Both the position numbers and the translations under genes were made by a program. 64,000 nucleotides of DNA. It comes from Haloimpatiens sp. FM7315. Its GTDB lineage: Bacteria > Bacillota > Clostridia > Clostridiales > Clostridiaceae. The stretch spans positions 2,344,001-2,408,000 of the forward strand of contig JBGVUE010000001.1 of the NCBI GenBank assembly GCA_041861885.1, read 5' to 3'. Below are positions 27,632 through 38,141 of this stretch, one piece after another. The notes under the pieces are model-generated. The model did no database searches, was not told where the DNA came from, and was given only the letters and a program-made list of their open reading frames with translations. The first letter of the stretch is position 1. Each line of letters opens with the position of its first letter.

Positions 27632-27657
27632 AAGAGGCTGATTTAAATCAGCCTCTT
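27632..27657. terminator. Terminator after dapH
   Basis: AAGAGGCTGATTT/AAATCAGCCTCTT, a perfect stem with no unpaired bulges and A/T flanks; can serve the convergent ssb gene too. Confidence 0.85.
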
Positions 27658-27684
27658 ATTATTAATAAATTAAATAAGACCTTT

Positions 27685-28367
27685 TTATATTACATCGATA
27701 TCGTTTTCTTCCTCTTCTCCATTGTCTGTACTATCAATAACTTCTTTGTTCTTATTCATTTTTTCCATTTTTGATATTGAAACCTCATAAGCTACCTTAT
27801 CTATTACCTCTGATTCAGATAATTTTTTTGGTATTCTCTACTTTGAAGTCTTCCCCAAATTCTTATATTATCTCCAACTTCTAAGGTTTTACAAAATCTA
27901 GAATTTCTGCCCCAAGCAATAGTAGGTATATAATCTGATTTATTATATGGTCTATTAACTGCAAGCAACATATCTGATATTTCTCTTCCAAATGGTGTTA
28001 TTCTATATACGGGTTTTTTACATATATATCCATCTAAGAATATCATATTTGGATTTTTAGTTCTTTGAAGACATGGTCTTACATCTCTTGCAAAGACAGT
28101 TAATATAAGTCTATTAGATCCATCTACAAACTTATTATAAGATCTTAACTGACCATCTACACATAGATCCATTCCTTCTTCTAAATCCATACCTGTTATT
28201 AATCTTTCTGAAACTGTTATGTTTAGCTTGTCTCTTGAATTACTTAATCTTGGAACTTCCAAAGTAAATGTATAAAACCCTTCTCCATACATTTCGTGAC
28301 TAAATTCCAACTTACTAACCATTTTCCCCTCTAAATAAATTTTGTTGTTCATCATTAAATTGTCCAT
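27685..28367 (-). CDS. Single-stranded DNA-binding-type protein with two OB domains (frameshifted)
   Basis: About 227 residues when corrected. Residues 8-95 (NKIYLEGKMV...LTVFARDV) and 105-205 (NMIFLDGYICKKPVY...RIWGRLQSREYQKK) both read as SSB-type OB folds. The tail is acidic (DNGEEEENDIDVI), as in SSB proteins. The frame breaks at an A7 run (27823-27829); one added A restores LSESEVIDKVAYEVSISKME and moves the stop to 27685. The duplicated OB layout differs from canonical SSB, so this is a paralogue of uncertain role. Confidence 0.82.
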
Positions 28368-28643
28368 CTTTCTCCCTCTTTCCCCTTAGTTTTTTAATAA
28401 TTACATACTATAAAATATTCACTTAACATTGGTAATATTACTATTTATTTTCTAAACTAACTTATTTCCATTATAATACAAATAGTATATATTTTTCAAT
28501 AGATTATAATAATTAAACGTATACAAATCATAGATGAGTATAATACTAAAGATAAAGTCATCCTTAGCTAAAAAGCATTATGGCTAATATATACTTTGTT
28601 TATGATATAAACTTATCTTTTATAATTGTACCATTATTATTAA

Positions 28644-29396
28644 TTATTTCAAAATTTGTTTACCAGTGCTATCTATATAAAAATCTTCTTTATATATTAA
28701 ATCTGACACTTTTACAAATTTATACCCTTCATCTTGGAATTTCTTAATTATTTTAGAAAGATTTTTAGGTGTATACTTTCCATTAGTGTGAAATAGTATT
28801 ATTGAGCCTGGTTTTGTTTTTTTTATAACCCTATTGTATTCAATTTCTTCCCCTTCACCTTTCCAATCTATACTATCAACATCCCACTGAATACAATAAT
28901 GATTGCTATCTTCTACTACTTGTACTACTAAATCATTGTAATCTCCAGAAGGACATCTAAAGAGCTTTGGCAAAGCTCCTGTTATCTTCATTATCTTTCC
29001 ATCTGTTATTTCTATTTCCTTAATGATTCTTTCTTTAGAAACTCTACTCATATTAGGATGCATATTAGAGTGATTTCCTATTTCATGGCCTTTTTCATAA
29101 ATTAATTTTGTGTCCTTTTCAAAATCATCTATCCAAGCCCCAACCAAGAAAAAAGTTGCTTTTACATTATGCTTATCTAATACTTCTAATATTTCCTTTG
29201 TCTTATCTTCATCCCATCCACAGTCAAAGGTTATTGCTATTTTTTTGTCCTTAGTATCCACATTGTATATAGGTAGTTTTCTTTCACCTACATTAAACGT
29301 ACTTCTTGTTTCAGGAAAGCTAAAAAACACCAATAAAAGAACTATTAGAATGCACATAAGTTCTATTGTGTTATTAAATCTTCTATATTTTATCAA
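28644..29396 (-). CDS. Polysaccharide deacetylase, PdaB-like
   Basis: 250 residues with one N-terminal membrane anchor (about 11-28) and an extracytoplasmic CE4 NodB domain. Catalytic motifs: TFDCGWDED (general base and metal Asp), HSNMHPNM (metal His pair), RCPSGDYN and ILFHTNGKYTP. In spore formers PdaB-like enzymes support spore cortex or coat maturation; role inferred. TTG start at 29396 behind GGGGG. A possible 70-nt hairpin (28552-28622) follows the gene. Confidence 0.88.
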   Translation of the reverse strand: MIKYRRFNNTIELMCILIVLLLVFFSFPETRSTFNVGERKLPIYNVDTKDKKIAITFDCGWDEDKTKEILEVLDKHNVKATFFLVGAWIDDFEKDTKLIYEKGHEIGNHSNMHPNMSRVSKERIIKEIEITDGKIMKITGALPKLFRCPSGDYNDLVVQVVEDSNHYCIQWDVDSIDWKGEGEEIEYNRVIKKTKPGSIILFHTNGKYTPKNLSKIIKKFQDEGYKFVKVSDLIYKEDFYIDSTGKQILK

Positions 29397-29620
29397 AAAT
29401 AATCTAATCCCCCTTCAAAATAATTTATTTAATTTATATTCTTTAACTTTCTTTTCTATGATGAAATCCATAAAAATATCGGTTTATTTATAAACTTCAT
29501 CTAGCGAAAATTTATGTAATTAAATCTTAAAATTTGACTTTTATTAAGTTCTGCTTCTTTTTACATTTTTATTTTTTATGTTATAATAAGAATAGTCATT
29601 TGAAAAGGAGGCTTAAAATT

Positions 29621-30154
29621 ATGTTTAATGATACTTTAGAATTAGCAGAAAACAAACTTATACTTTTATATATACTTCATAAAATTAATCTTCCTATATC
29701 AAATATGCAGCTTACAAATATAGTTCTTGAAAATAATTTTATGAATTATTTTAGCCTTCAGCAGTATTTATCAGAATTAGTTTCTTCTAAATTTGTATCT
29801 TATAATGATGCTTTAGAAAAACATAGACTTGTAATAACAGAAAAAGGCTCAAAAGTTTTAGCTTTATTTCAAACTAGAATATCTGATGAAAAAGTGATTT
29901 CAATAGATAACTATTTAGAATCTCAAATCAGGGAAATAAAAAAACAAATTACCATAAGTGCTGATTATACCATTGAAAATAACAACAACTTTATGGTAAA
30001 TTTAAAAGCTTCTGAAGCAAATTACACACTTATAGATATAAAAATAGGAGTTCCCTCCAATAAGCAAGCAAGAGAGCTTTGCACAAAATGGAAGGAACAT
30101 TCATCTGAACTTTATAATAAAATAATTGAACTTTTAATTAAAGATGAAGTTTAA
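29621..30154 (+). CDS. DUF4364 family protein
   Basis: 177 residues. The N-terminal region (ENKLILLYILHKINLPISNM...SLQQYLSELVSSKFVSYND) reads as a winged-helix-like domain; the C-terminal half is a beta-rich segment. Clostridial conserved family, possibly DNA-binding; function unknown. ATG at 29621 behind AAGGAGG; the longer frame from 29534 has no Shine-Dalgarno. The stop overlaps the convergent propeller gene stop by 4 nt. Confidence 0.85.
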   Translation: MFNDTLELAENKLILLYILHKINLPISNMQLTNIVLENNFMNYFSLQQYLSELVSSKFVSYNDALEKHRLVITEKGSKVLALFQTRISDEKVISIDNYLESQIREIKKQITISADYTIENNNNFMVNLKASEANYTLIDIKIGVPSNKQARELCTKWKEHSSELYNKIIELLIKDEV

Positions 30155-31034
30155 TCTAAGGTCATTCCAGTAGGCTCCCCTCCTATAGGTATGACTTTTT
30201 TATTTTGACTTTTTACGTCTATTTCCATAAGGGAATTATTATAATTATCCCCTACATATAATTTGCTTCCTATTCTAATTATTCCCCTTGGCATACCACC
30301 TATTCTTATTACACTTATTTCCCTAAAATTAATTATATCTATAACACTTATACTGCCATCTCCGAAATTTGAGGCATAACAAAATCTAGAATCACAGTAG
30401 ATATCCACGGGACTGTTACCAAGTTTTATTCTAGTTAATATTTCAAAATTTTTTAATGATATAATAGCTAGACTTCCCCTGCAATCAAGTCCTATATTGC
30501 TCTCGCATACGTAGATATAATTGCCATCTACTGAAAATATGGCCTTAGTAGGATATGCCCCTACCCTAACTTCCTTAACAAATTTATCATCCTCACAATC
30601 AATTAAGGTTATGCTATCGTTTTCAATACTTGCAACCACCATTATTTTTTTCTCTTATCTATATCTATGCTATGTGGTAAATTACCGCACTTTAATTGTC
30701 TTAAAGACCTTTTATCTTTAAGATTAAAACTTATTAAAGAATTGGAGTCTCCACATATCACATAAGCTATGTTATTTAAAACTTTAACATCATTACAATG
30801 ACTTCCTATATAATAATTTTCCGTACTACTGTGGTTTTGAAGGTCTATAACGCTTATATCATTACTATAATTATTCGCAGTTAAAATGTACTTTTCATAC
30901 TTACATATACCATGGGGTCCTATTTTATCTATACTTTTTTTATTTAAAAATATCTTATTATTCTCTTTAAACTCACATAAATCTATAACAGAAATAAAAT
31001 CTGATGATGTATTACATACATATAAAGATTTCAA
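30151..31034 (-). CDS. YVTN-type beta-propeller protein (frameshifted)
   Basis: About 294 residues. It has repeated blades of the form SLYVCNTSSDFISVIDL, YILTANNYSNDISVIDL, FCYASNFGDGSISVIDI and KLYVGDNYNNSLMEIDV, the seven-blade YVTN/NHL pattern. No signal peptide is visible. The frame breaks at an A7 run (30645-30651); one added A joins IDIDKRKK to IMVVASIEND. TTG at 31034 fits GGGGGTG; the GTG at 31043 is inside that motif. Ligand or partner unknown. Confidence 0.85.
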
Positions 31035-31208
31035 ACTATTCACCCCCTATAATCATATATTATGGTGAAAATAGAGTTTTGTGTAATAGTAAATATATTT
31101 TTTTATTTCTTTTTTTATTTAAGTAGACAACTTACCCTTAGTAAAATATAATTTATATTAGTGCAAAATAAAATATTATTTTTATTAAATTCTAAGGGGG
31201 TTTTAAAT

Positions 31209-31454
31209 TTGTATACATATTCAACTAGTGGTGTTTGTTCTAAAGAAATTAATTTCGATATTATTGAGGGTAAAGTTAAAAATGTTACTTTTATAGGTGG
31301 CTGTAATGGAAATTTAAAAGGAATTTCAAGTTTAGTTGATGGACTTGAAGTTTCAGAAGTAATACGTAGGCTTGAAGGAATTAATTGTGGTCCCAAAAAT
31401 ACTTCTTGTCCAGATCAGCTTGCAAAAGCCCTAAAAGAAATTATAAGTAAGTAG
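31209..31454 (+). CDS. TSCPD-domain protein (TIGR03905-like)
   Basis: About 81 residues. It resembles the C-terminal TSCPD module found in some ribonucleotide reductases, here free-standing. FIGGCNGNLKGISSLVDGL, GINCGPKNTSCPDQLAKAL with its conserved Cys residues are diagnostic. TTG at 31209 is 8 nt after AAGGGGG and gives MYTYSTSGVCSKEINFDI, the family start. Function unknown. Terminator follows. Confidence 0.88.
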   Translation: MYTYSTSGVCSKEINFDIIEGKVKNVTFIGGCNGNLKGISSLVDGLEVSEVIRRLEGINCGPKNTSCPDQLAKALKEIISK

Positions 31455-31491
31455 TTTTGAATAAAAAAATTGTAGTTAGCATAAATGGAAC

Positions 31492-31543
31492 AGGGGCTAC
31501 CACATTAGCGTAAAAATTATGCTAACGCACTAGCCCCTTTTTC
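31492..31543 (+). terminator. Terminator of the TSCPD gene with nested hairpin
   Basis: AGGGGCTA/TAGCCCCT arms with U5 on the plus strand. The loop contains a second stem (TTAGCG...TGCTAA). Confidence 0.75.
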
Positions 31544-31553
31544 TATCTTATTA

Positions 31554-32726
31554 CTATAAAAGCTTTATAAATTTATTTATAAACTCTTCAGCTTTTCTTA
31601 ACTCCTCGTGGCTTGGAACAAAGTTAAATTTAAAACCTGGGTCCAATACTTTTAATTTTAAAGATTTTAATCTTTCAGATAGCATAGGAACGCCTTCTCC
31701 ACTCCAGCCGTAAGAACCAAAAGCTGCTGCTACCTTTCCCCTATTAACTATTGGTGATACTAAAGATAAAAGATCCCAAGAAGGTTTAACTGCATCTTGA
31801 TTTATTGTAGGAGAACCTATTAAAAATCCAGAACTCTTTTCAATTGCAGCTACTAATTCATTCATATCAGTGCTTGTTATTTCATAAGCCTTTGAATTTA
31901 TACCTTTTTCATTTAGCTTCTTTTCAAAATATTTAGCAATGTTTTCTGTATTTCCATAAGCGGAAATATAAAACACTGGTACATTTTTTCCCTCAGGAGT
32001 TTCTATTTCAGCCCAATTTTTATAAAGCTCTTTATATTTATTTATATTAACAGTGTGAATAGGTCCATGACTTGGACATACCATATCTAGTTCTAAATCT
32101 TTTATTTTATCTAGCCCCGCAATTACAAACTTCTTAAAAGGGCCCATTATTACATCAAAATAATACTTCATCTCATTTAGGTAATCTGAATCACAAGTGT
32201 CTTTTATACAATTATTTAGGCAATAATGACATCCCATAAAATCACAAGTAAACAAAACTTTTTGTTCCACTACATAAGTAAACATTGTATCTGGCCAGTG
32301 TAAGTTAGGCGCATATATGAATTTAAGTGTATTCTTTCCAAGGCTCAGTTCCTCAGGTTTATCCATAGAATTCAATTCAGTGTTTGTTATAGCCCTACAG
32401 TATGTAAGTGCAGCCTTAGACCCTATAACCTTAGCCTCAGGATATTCCTTAATTAACTTAACCAAAGAACCACTGTGATCTAATTCTGTATGCTGAACTA
32501 TTATATAATCTACTTTCTTTTCACCAATAATACCCTTTATGTTGCTTAAAAACTTATCATAATATCCATCTTTTACTGTATCAATAATAGCTATTTTTTC
32601 ATCTTCTATTAAATAAGAATTATAAGTAGTACCCTTTTTTGTTTCCATAACTATATCAAATACACGAAGTTCAGGGTTTTCAACTCCAATCCAATATATA
32701 CCTTCTTTTAATTTCTGAGCATCCAT
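31554..32726 (-). CDS. fprA: Flavodiiron protein (A-type flavoprotein)
   Basis: 390 residues. The N-terminal metallo-beta-lactamase-like domain has di-iron ligands in HTELDHSG (HxExD), FTCDFMGCH and PSHGPIH. The C-terminal flavodoxin domain binds FMN ([24 protein letters not shown]). Such enzymes reduce O2 to water or NO to N2O, protecting anaerobes. ATG behind GGAGG. Monocistronic by context. O2 versus NO preference cannot be read here. Confidence 0.96.
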   Translation of the reverse strand: MDAQKLKEGIYWIGVENPELRVFDIVMETKKGTTYNSYLIEDEKIAIIDTVKDGYYDKFLSNIKGIIGEKKVDYIIVQHTELDHSGSLVKLIKEYPEAKVIGSKAALTYCRAITNTELNSMDKPEELSLGKNTLKFIYAPNLHWPDTMFTYVVEQKVLFTCDFMGCHYCLNNCIKDTCDSDYLNEMKYYFDVIMGPFKKFVIAGLDKIKDLELDMVCPSHGPIHTVNINKYKELYKNWAEIETPEGKNVPVFYISAYGNTENIAKYFEKKLNEKGINSKAYEITSTDMNELVAAIEKSSGFLIGSPTINQDAVKPSWDLLSLVSPIVNRGKVAAAFGSYGWSGEGVPMLSERLKSLKLKVLDPGFKFNFVPSHEELRKAEEFINKFIKLL

Positions 32727-32879
32727 ATTGTTACCTCCAGCATTATGATTTTTTTACCTTATGCATATATTTTATCATGATATAAAATTACTTTCAAGTA
32801 ATAATGACTATTGATTAATATATATTTAACGCAAAAACTAGTTTATCTATTAATATTATCTGCTAATTTTAAAAAATAA

Positions 32880-33527
32880 TTAGCTTATTAAAAAAAGTCT
32901 ATTTTCTCTTTTAAAAAATATATCTTCATCTCTTTCTTCAATAATTCCCTTACCCTTAGTTACATCAATTATTTTTTGCTCAAAATCCACTTTTTTATCT
33001 ACTTCAAAATAAAATGTAATTTTCACCTTGTCTGTATACTGAATTTTTTCTATATTAAAAAGATTTTGTTCACAAAAATATTGAAATTTTCCTAGCATAT
33101 CATATTCTATTGTAATCTCAACTGGAAGTCCCTTTACTTTTTCAACCACACCAGCCTCACTTATAGCTGAGGCTGCACCTTTTGAATAGGCTCTAACAAG
33201 ACCAGATGCTCCTAAAAGTATTCCACCAAAATATCTTGTAACAACTACTGTGCAATCAGATATACCTTGCTTTTTTATAACTTCAAGCACTGGAATTCCT
33301 GCACTTCCTTGAGGTTCACCGTCATCACTATACCTTTGGATGCCCATATTTTTGCCAATTACATAGGCGTATACATTGTGTGTTGCTTGTGAATTCATTT
33401 TTTTTATATAATCTATAAAAGCCTTAGCCTCTTCTTCAGTTTCCGTTCTTTTAACATAACCAATAAACTCAGATTTTTTCTCTATAAATTTGGCTTCAGC
33501 CTTTTTATTAACTGTAAGATAACTCAT
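32880..33527 (-). CDS. yigZ: YigZ/IMPACT family protein
   Basis: 215 residues. N-terminal UPF0029/IMPACT domain with NVYAYVIG, RYSDDGEPQGSAGIPVLEV and VVVTRYFGGILLGASGLVRA; C-terminal DUF1949 ferredoxin-like domain. Function unsettled (proposed translation or tRNA-related). It starts about 20 nt after the corrected stop of the HEAT protein gene, so the two probably form an operon. Confidence 0.95.
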   Translation of the reverse strand: MSYLTVNKKAEAKFIEKKSEFIGYVKRTETEEEAKAFIDYIKKMNSQATHNVYAYVIGKNMGIQRYSDDGEPQGSAGIPVLEVIKKQGISDCTVVVTRYFGGILLGASGLVRAYSKGAASAISEAGVVEKVKGLPVEITIEYDMLGKFQYFCEQNLFNIEKIQYTDKVKITFYFEVDKKVDFEQKIIDVTKGKGIIEERDEDIFFKRENRLFLIS

Positions 33528-33547
33528 TTATTATCACTCCTTAGACC

Positions 33548-34205
33548 TTAAAAGTTCTGTATTCTAAAGGTTTGAAAAAAATCTTTTATAGCGTTTTTTA
33601 TATATTCCTTATCTGATTTTTTTCTATTACCTTAAGCTTTGGAACTGCTTTTTGACTTTTAATTTTAGTAAGTGCTTTAACTGCATAAAGCACTACTTGA
33701 GGATTTTCATCTTCTAAAGCCCTTATAAGAGGTATTTCAAAGTTGCTACTTTCAAGCTTACCCATAGCAGAAATTGAAAGCCTCCTTATATTAATAAATT
33801 TATGTACTGAGGCTTTTATAAGTATGTCCTCTCCATCTTTAAGTTCCCCTAAAATCCATACTGCTTTTTCTTTTGATTTTGGAGGCATATCCCCATAATT
33901 TTCTCTTATATATCTAACTAATTCCTTCTTAAGATCCAAATTAAGATTTTTTAAAAATAAGCTTCTGTCATCTTTAACCGCAGAACTTACCTTTTGAAAA
34001 AGATCCTCAATACTAGAACTCTTTGCAAGGAATCTGTATTTTATTTTTCCCTCAACTATATGCCTTTGAACTGAAGTCTTGTCCATATTTCTTATTTTGC
34101 TTATAGCCTCTATTGATTTGCCTTCTAAAAACAAAAATATGAAATATCCTCTTCAGAATATTTTTGTATGTCCTCCCAATTTATATGAACTAAATTCTTA
34201 TCCAA
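33548..34205 (-). CDS. HEAT-repeat protein (two frameshifts)
   Basis: About 219 residues when corrected. The N-terminus is helical (NLVHINWEDIQKYSEEDISY), then SIEAISKIRNMDKTSVQRHI, which resembles a helix-turn-helix. It is followed by HEAT repeats (EKAVWILGELKDGEDILIKA, IPLIRALEDENPQVVLYAVK). Breaks lie in the 34133-34137 run and the A7 run at 33617-33623. Repairing both gives a continuous frame ending KEYIKNAIKDFFQTFRIQNF. TTG start at 34205 with a weak GTGGTGA. A scaffold or regulator role is possible but unproven. Confidence 0.75.
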
Positions 34206-34271
34206 ACCAATTCACCACTTTTTAAAAATTGCAATACTATGAGCTTTGCTTAAGCTATATAAAATTCAACA

Positions 34272-35675
34272 TTAAGAATTTAAAACATTTTTAATGATTT
34301 CCATACCCTTTTGTATCTCTTCCTTAGATAATTGTGAAAAACTCAGCTTAAAATGCCCCTTTCCTTCATGAGGAAATTTATAAAAAGAACTCCTGGAGTG
34401 ATTAAAACATTTTCTTTCTTACATTCATAAAATAATTTTAAGCTATCCATATTAATTTTAGGATTTATTTTTAAATAAAAACTCAATCCACCCTTAGGAT
34501 CAATAAAAGAAACACTATCTCTTAATGTATTTTCAATGGAATTTTTCATAAATCTATATTTATCTAAATAAAGTGTATTTAATTTTTTTATATAATCCTT
34601 CCAATAACCCTTATTTATGTATAAATCTAAAGTTCTTTGCATTAGACTTGAAGTTGAGATATCCGTATTTATCTTTGAATTCTTCATATTATCTATAAAC
34701 TTTACAGGAGATATTAAATACCCAAGTCTTATGCCTGGCAAAAATATCTTTGAAAAGCTTTTTATATATATAACTCTATCGCTTTTATCTAAACTTTTAA
34801 AGCTATTGTAAGATAAACTTTCATTGTATATTAGTTCAGACAAGTAATCATCCTCTACTATATAAAAATCATAAATCTCAGCTAGCTCTAATATCCTCTT
34901 TTTCTTCTCTAAACTGTAACTTATCCCTGTTGGATTTTGAAAATAACTCATTACATAAAAACATTTAATCTTATACCTTTTAAGTATTTTTTCAAACTCC
35001 TCTAAATCTGCACCATCTTCAAGAATATTAACTTCTAATATATTTGCCTTTTTCCATTTAAAAACAGATAATGCCCCACTATAAGTTGGCTTTTCAACAA
35101 TTACATTATCGTTAACATTTATAATGGATTTGCAGACTATATCTATACCCTGCTGAGCTCCTGAAACCACTAATATATCCTCATCACTTAATTTATTGTT
35201 CCAAAAAATCATTTATGCTTTTTCTAAGACCAAGATATCCTAAAGTTTCTTGATATACAAGTGCCTCCGCTCCATCTCTATCTAAAACCGCATTAATAAT
35301 ATTTTTAAAGGCCTCCACTGAAAAATAATCTACACAGGTTCCTTCCCCTGTAAAATCTACATACTTCTCTTTTCCATCATTTAAGGCATTTTTGAAAATC
35401 TTTATATATTCTTTTCTAAAACCCCTTACGGATTCTTTTCTCTTAGCATAAGTTCCGCTTCCTATTTTTTGAACTGCATAGCCTTCCTCTTCTAACTTTT
35501 TATAGGCATTTATTACTGTAACGTTATTTACCTTAAGTAACTTTGATAAATTTCTAATAGAGGGCAATTTCTCGCCCTCTTCAATCTTTTCTTTAAGAAT
35601 TAAATTTTTAATATTTTTATATATAGTAATATATTTTGGCTGTTCCTCATTAAATTTACACTCAAATAATTCCAT
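34272..35675 (-). CDS. MocR/PdxR-type GntR regulator with aminotransferase domain (two frameshifts)
   Basis: About 468 residues. The N-terminal GntR winged helix (GEKLPSIRNLSKLLKVNNVT, AYKKLEEEGYAVQKIGSGTY) precedes a class I aminotransferase domain with ILVVSGAQQGIDIV, YFQNPTGIS and the PLP Lys in IKSFSKIFLPGIRLGY. The break at 34382-34386 is fixed by one added base (GVLFYKFPHEGKGHFKLSFS). The break at the 6-nt run 35203-35208 instead needs one base removed, the only one of opposite sign. Target genes unknown; PdxR relatives control PLP synthesis. Confidence 0.85.
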
Positions 35676-35779
35676 AATAACACCACATAATTAATTTAAA
35701 TTTTAATTTCTAAATATAATATACGTTTTCTTCAAATAATACATTTCCATTTTCAGAAGAAAAACCTCTAGCTTTTTCT

Positions 35780-36604
35780 TTATAATATTTTTTTCCATAA
35801 CTTATTTAATATCTCTTCCATATCTATATCAAAATCCTTAAAAATTTTATCTTTCTTTATTTCTTCCGAACTTAAAAGCGCATCTTTTTCCCTTATAAAA
35901 TCAAGTAAGAATCCAGTAATATTTATTAAATTCTCATCTATTTTTTCTTCTAAATACTTTATTATATCCCTTATACATTCCTCTGAATTTAATTTATTAA
36001 AGAAAAGTACATCAATATTATCTTTAAAATCATCTTCAATATTCATAGTAGTACTCATAACATCTTTACTTACTATGTAACCTGAGGAATTTATCTTTAA
36101 TTTAGCGAAATCTTCTGAACACTTAACTGCTGAAACATAAGCTGTATATATTCTATTGTTAGCTAGATATTTTTTACAGACCCCAATATTCTTTAATGTT
36201 TTTGCAAGATAAATCATATTCCAAATTTCCCTATCTAAATCAGGGTAATATCTGCCCCTATCATATCTGTTTGTTATATCCATATCTTTAGAAAACACAA
36301 GTCTTGATGCTGAAAAAATTCTGTGGATGAATCCTCCCTTTAAATCCTCATTTTGTAGATTCAAAAACTTTTTCTTGCTCATAAGCTTTATGTGTATAGG
36401 AATATTCTTTTCTGTAGTGTATATGTTTTTTATAATGTTTTCTGCATTATCCATTACAACGAAAAGATCTATATCTGATTCTTCCCAAAGGTCACCTGTA
36501 ACCATACTTCCAAAAACCATAACAGCTAAAACAGACTTATCACTTTTTAGTCTATCAATCATAGCATTGAAAGCCTTCTGATATTGTAATATAGTATTTG
36601 TCAT
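35780..36604 (-). CDS. Nucleotidyltransferase-domain protein
   Basis: About 274 residues. The GSMVTGDLWEESDIDLFVVM segment carries the pol-beta-type GS...DxD metal-binding motif near residues 31-50. The C-terminal half is helical, as in aminoglycoside-nucleotidyltransferase-like proteins. Substrate unknown. ATG at 36604 follows GGGGGAGG; the upstream extension to 36703 is unsupported. Confidence 0.8.
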   Translation of the reverse strand: MTNTILQYQKAFNAMIDRLKSDKSVLAVMVFGSMVTGDLWEESDIDLFVVMDNAENIIKNIYTTEKNIPIHIKLMSKKKFLNLQNEDLKGGFIHRIFSASRLVFSKDMDITNRYDRGRYYPDLDREIWNMIYLAKTLKNIGVCKKYLANNRIYTAYVSAVKCSEDFAKLKINSSGYIVSKDVMSTTMNIEDDFKDNIDVLFFNKLNSEECIRDIIKYLEEKIDENLINITGFLLDFIREKDALLSSEEIKKDKIFKDFDIDMEEILNKLWKKIL

Positions 36605-36748
36605 GTTTTCCTCCCCCTTTTTATTTTTTAAACTTTTGTAAAAATAATATTTATCTAAACCTCTATAAAAATAATTATATAATATATGCATTTGTAAAAA
36701 CAATAGAGTTTTTACCTTTTGGTAAAAATTATAAGCATATTTAAATTT

Positions 36749-38064
36749 TTATAATTTTTGTCTTATTATTTTTCTCATGTCTCCAACCATATATAGTGAA
36801 CCGCATATAAGAAGAAGATCCTCTTTACTACAATAGCTAAGAGCTTTTTGTAGGCATCCTTATAATGGGAAAAAGCTTCACAATTTTTATTGTATTTTAT
36901 AACTACTTTTTTTAAATCTTCACTTAATTCTGCCCTATCACTATTTGGTGTTACTGTAATTACCCTGCTTGCTTTTGGAACTATTTCCTTAACCATAGTT
37001 TCTACTTCTTTATCCGCTAGTATACCTAGTACCAAAATTAAATTATTATATTTAAAATAAGTTTCAAGGCTCAAGGTAAGATTTTTTATTCCATCTATAT
37101 TATGTGCTCCATCTAAAACAACTGTTGGATTGTTTTTCAAAGTTTCAAGCCTTACTGGCCACTTTACAGTTTTAAGTCCACTTAAAATATCCTCTTTAGA
37201 AATTTTTACTCCCATATCAATTAGTTTTTCCACAGCATTAACTGCTAATGCACAGTTAAGCATCTGATGTTTTCCAAGCAAAGCTAAATTTAAATCATAG
37301 GTAGATTTCATAGTTTTTATTTCTAATCTTTGCATAACAGTTTTAAGCTTATTCTCTTTTTCTATTGAAATATTTTCAATATGTTTTACTGATTCCTTTG
37401 AAACCTTTATAATTTCACTGTTTTTCTCTCTACATATTTTTTCTATTACTTTTTGGGCCTGAGGCTCCTCAGGATATAAAACTAAAGGAACCCCTTCCTT
37501 TATTATTCCAGCCTTTTCCGTTGCTATTTTTTCTAAGGTATCTCCTAGAATCTTCATATGATCAAAGCTTATAGATGCAATTATACTCAAAATAGGTTTA
37601 ATTACATTGGTAGAATCAAGTCTTCCCCCAAGACCAACTTCAATTACTGCATAATCAACCTTTTTCTCATAAAAATACAAAAACATTCCACAGGTTATTA
37701 TTTCAAATTGAGTTGGATGTTCATAACCCATAGCTATAAGTTCATCTACAGCAGTTTTAACCCTACTTATTAAATTTGTTAAATCTTCTTTTGATATATT
37801 CTCCCCATTTACCTGCATTCTCTCTTCAAAATCTTCAATATATGGAGATATATATAAACCAACCTTATAACCAGAAGTTTTTAGAATCTCGCTTACCATA
37901 GCTGAGGTAGAACCTTTTCCATTAGTTCCTGCAATATGTATACACTTTAATTTTTCATGAGGATTTCCTAGCTTCTGAAGTAACTTAAAAGTTCTCTCTA
38001 GTCCTAAATTACTTCCAAAACGAGCTGTGTTATTTACATAATCCATAACCTCTTTATAATCCAT
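36749..38064 (-). CDS. folC: Folylpolyglutamate synthase/dihydrofolate synthase (frameshifted)
   Basis: About 439 residues. ATP-dependent addition of glutamate to folates. The P-loop HIAGTNGKGSTSAMVSEIL, the VGLGGRLDSTNV and SFDHMKILGDTLEKIATEKAG blocks, and LDGAHNIDGI in the C-domain are present. ATG at 38064 behind GGGGGAAATTTGTT. The frame breaks at an A5 run (36845-36849); one added A restores KKALSYCSKEDLLLICGSLY and a stop at 36749. Confidence 0.95.
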
Positions 38065-38141
38065 AACAAATTTCCCCCTTGTAAAAATATAATTCACATA
38101 AAAAAATTCCTAAATTAAATGTTTAAAATAAGATATTACTT

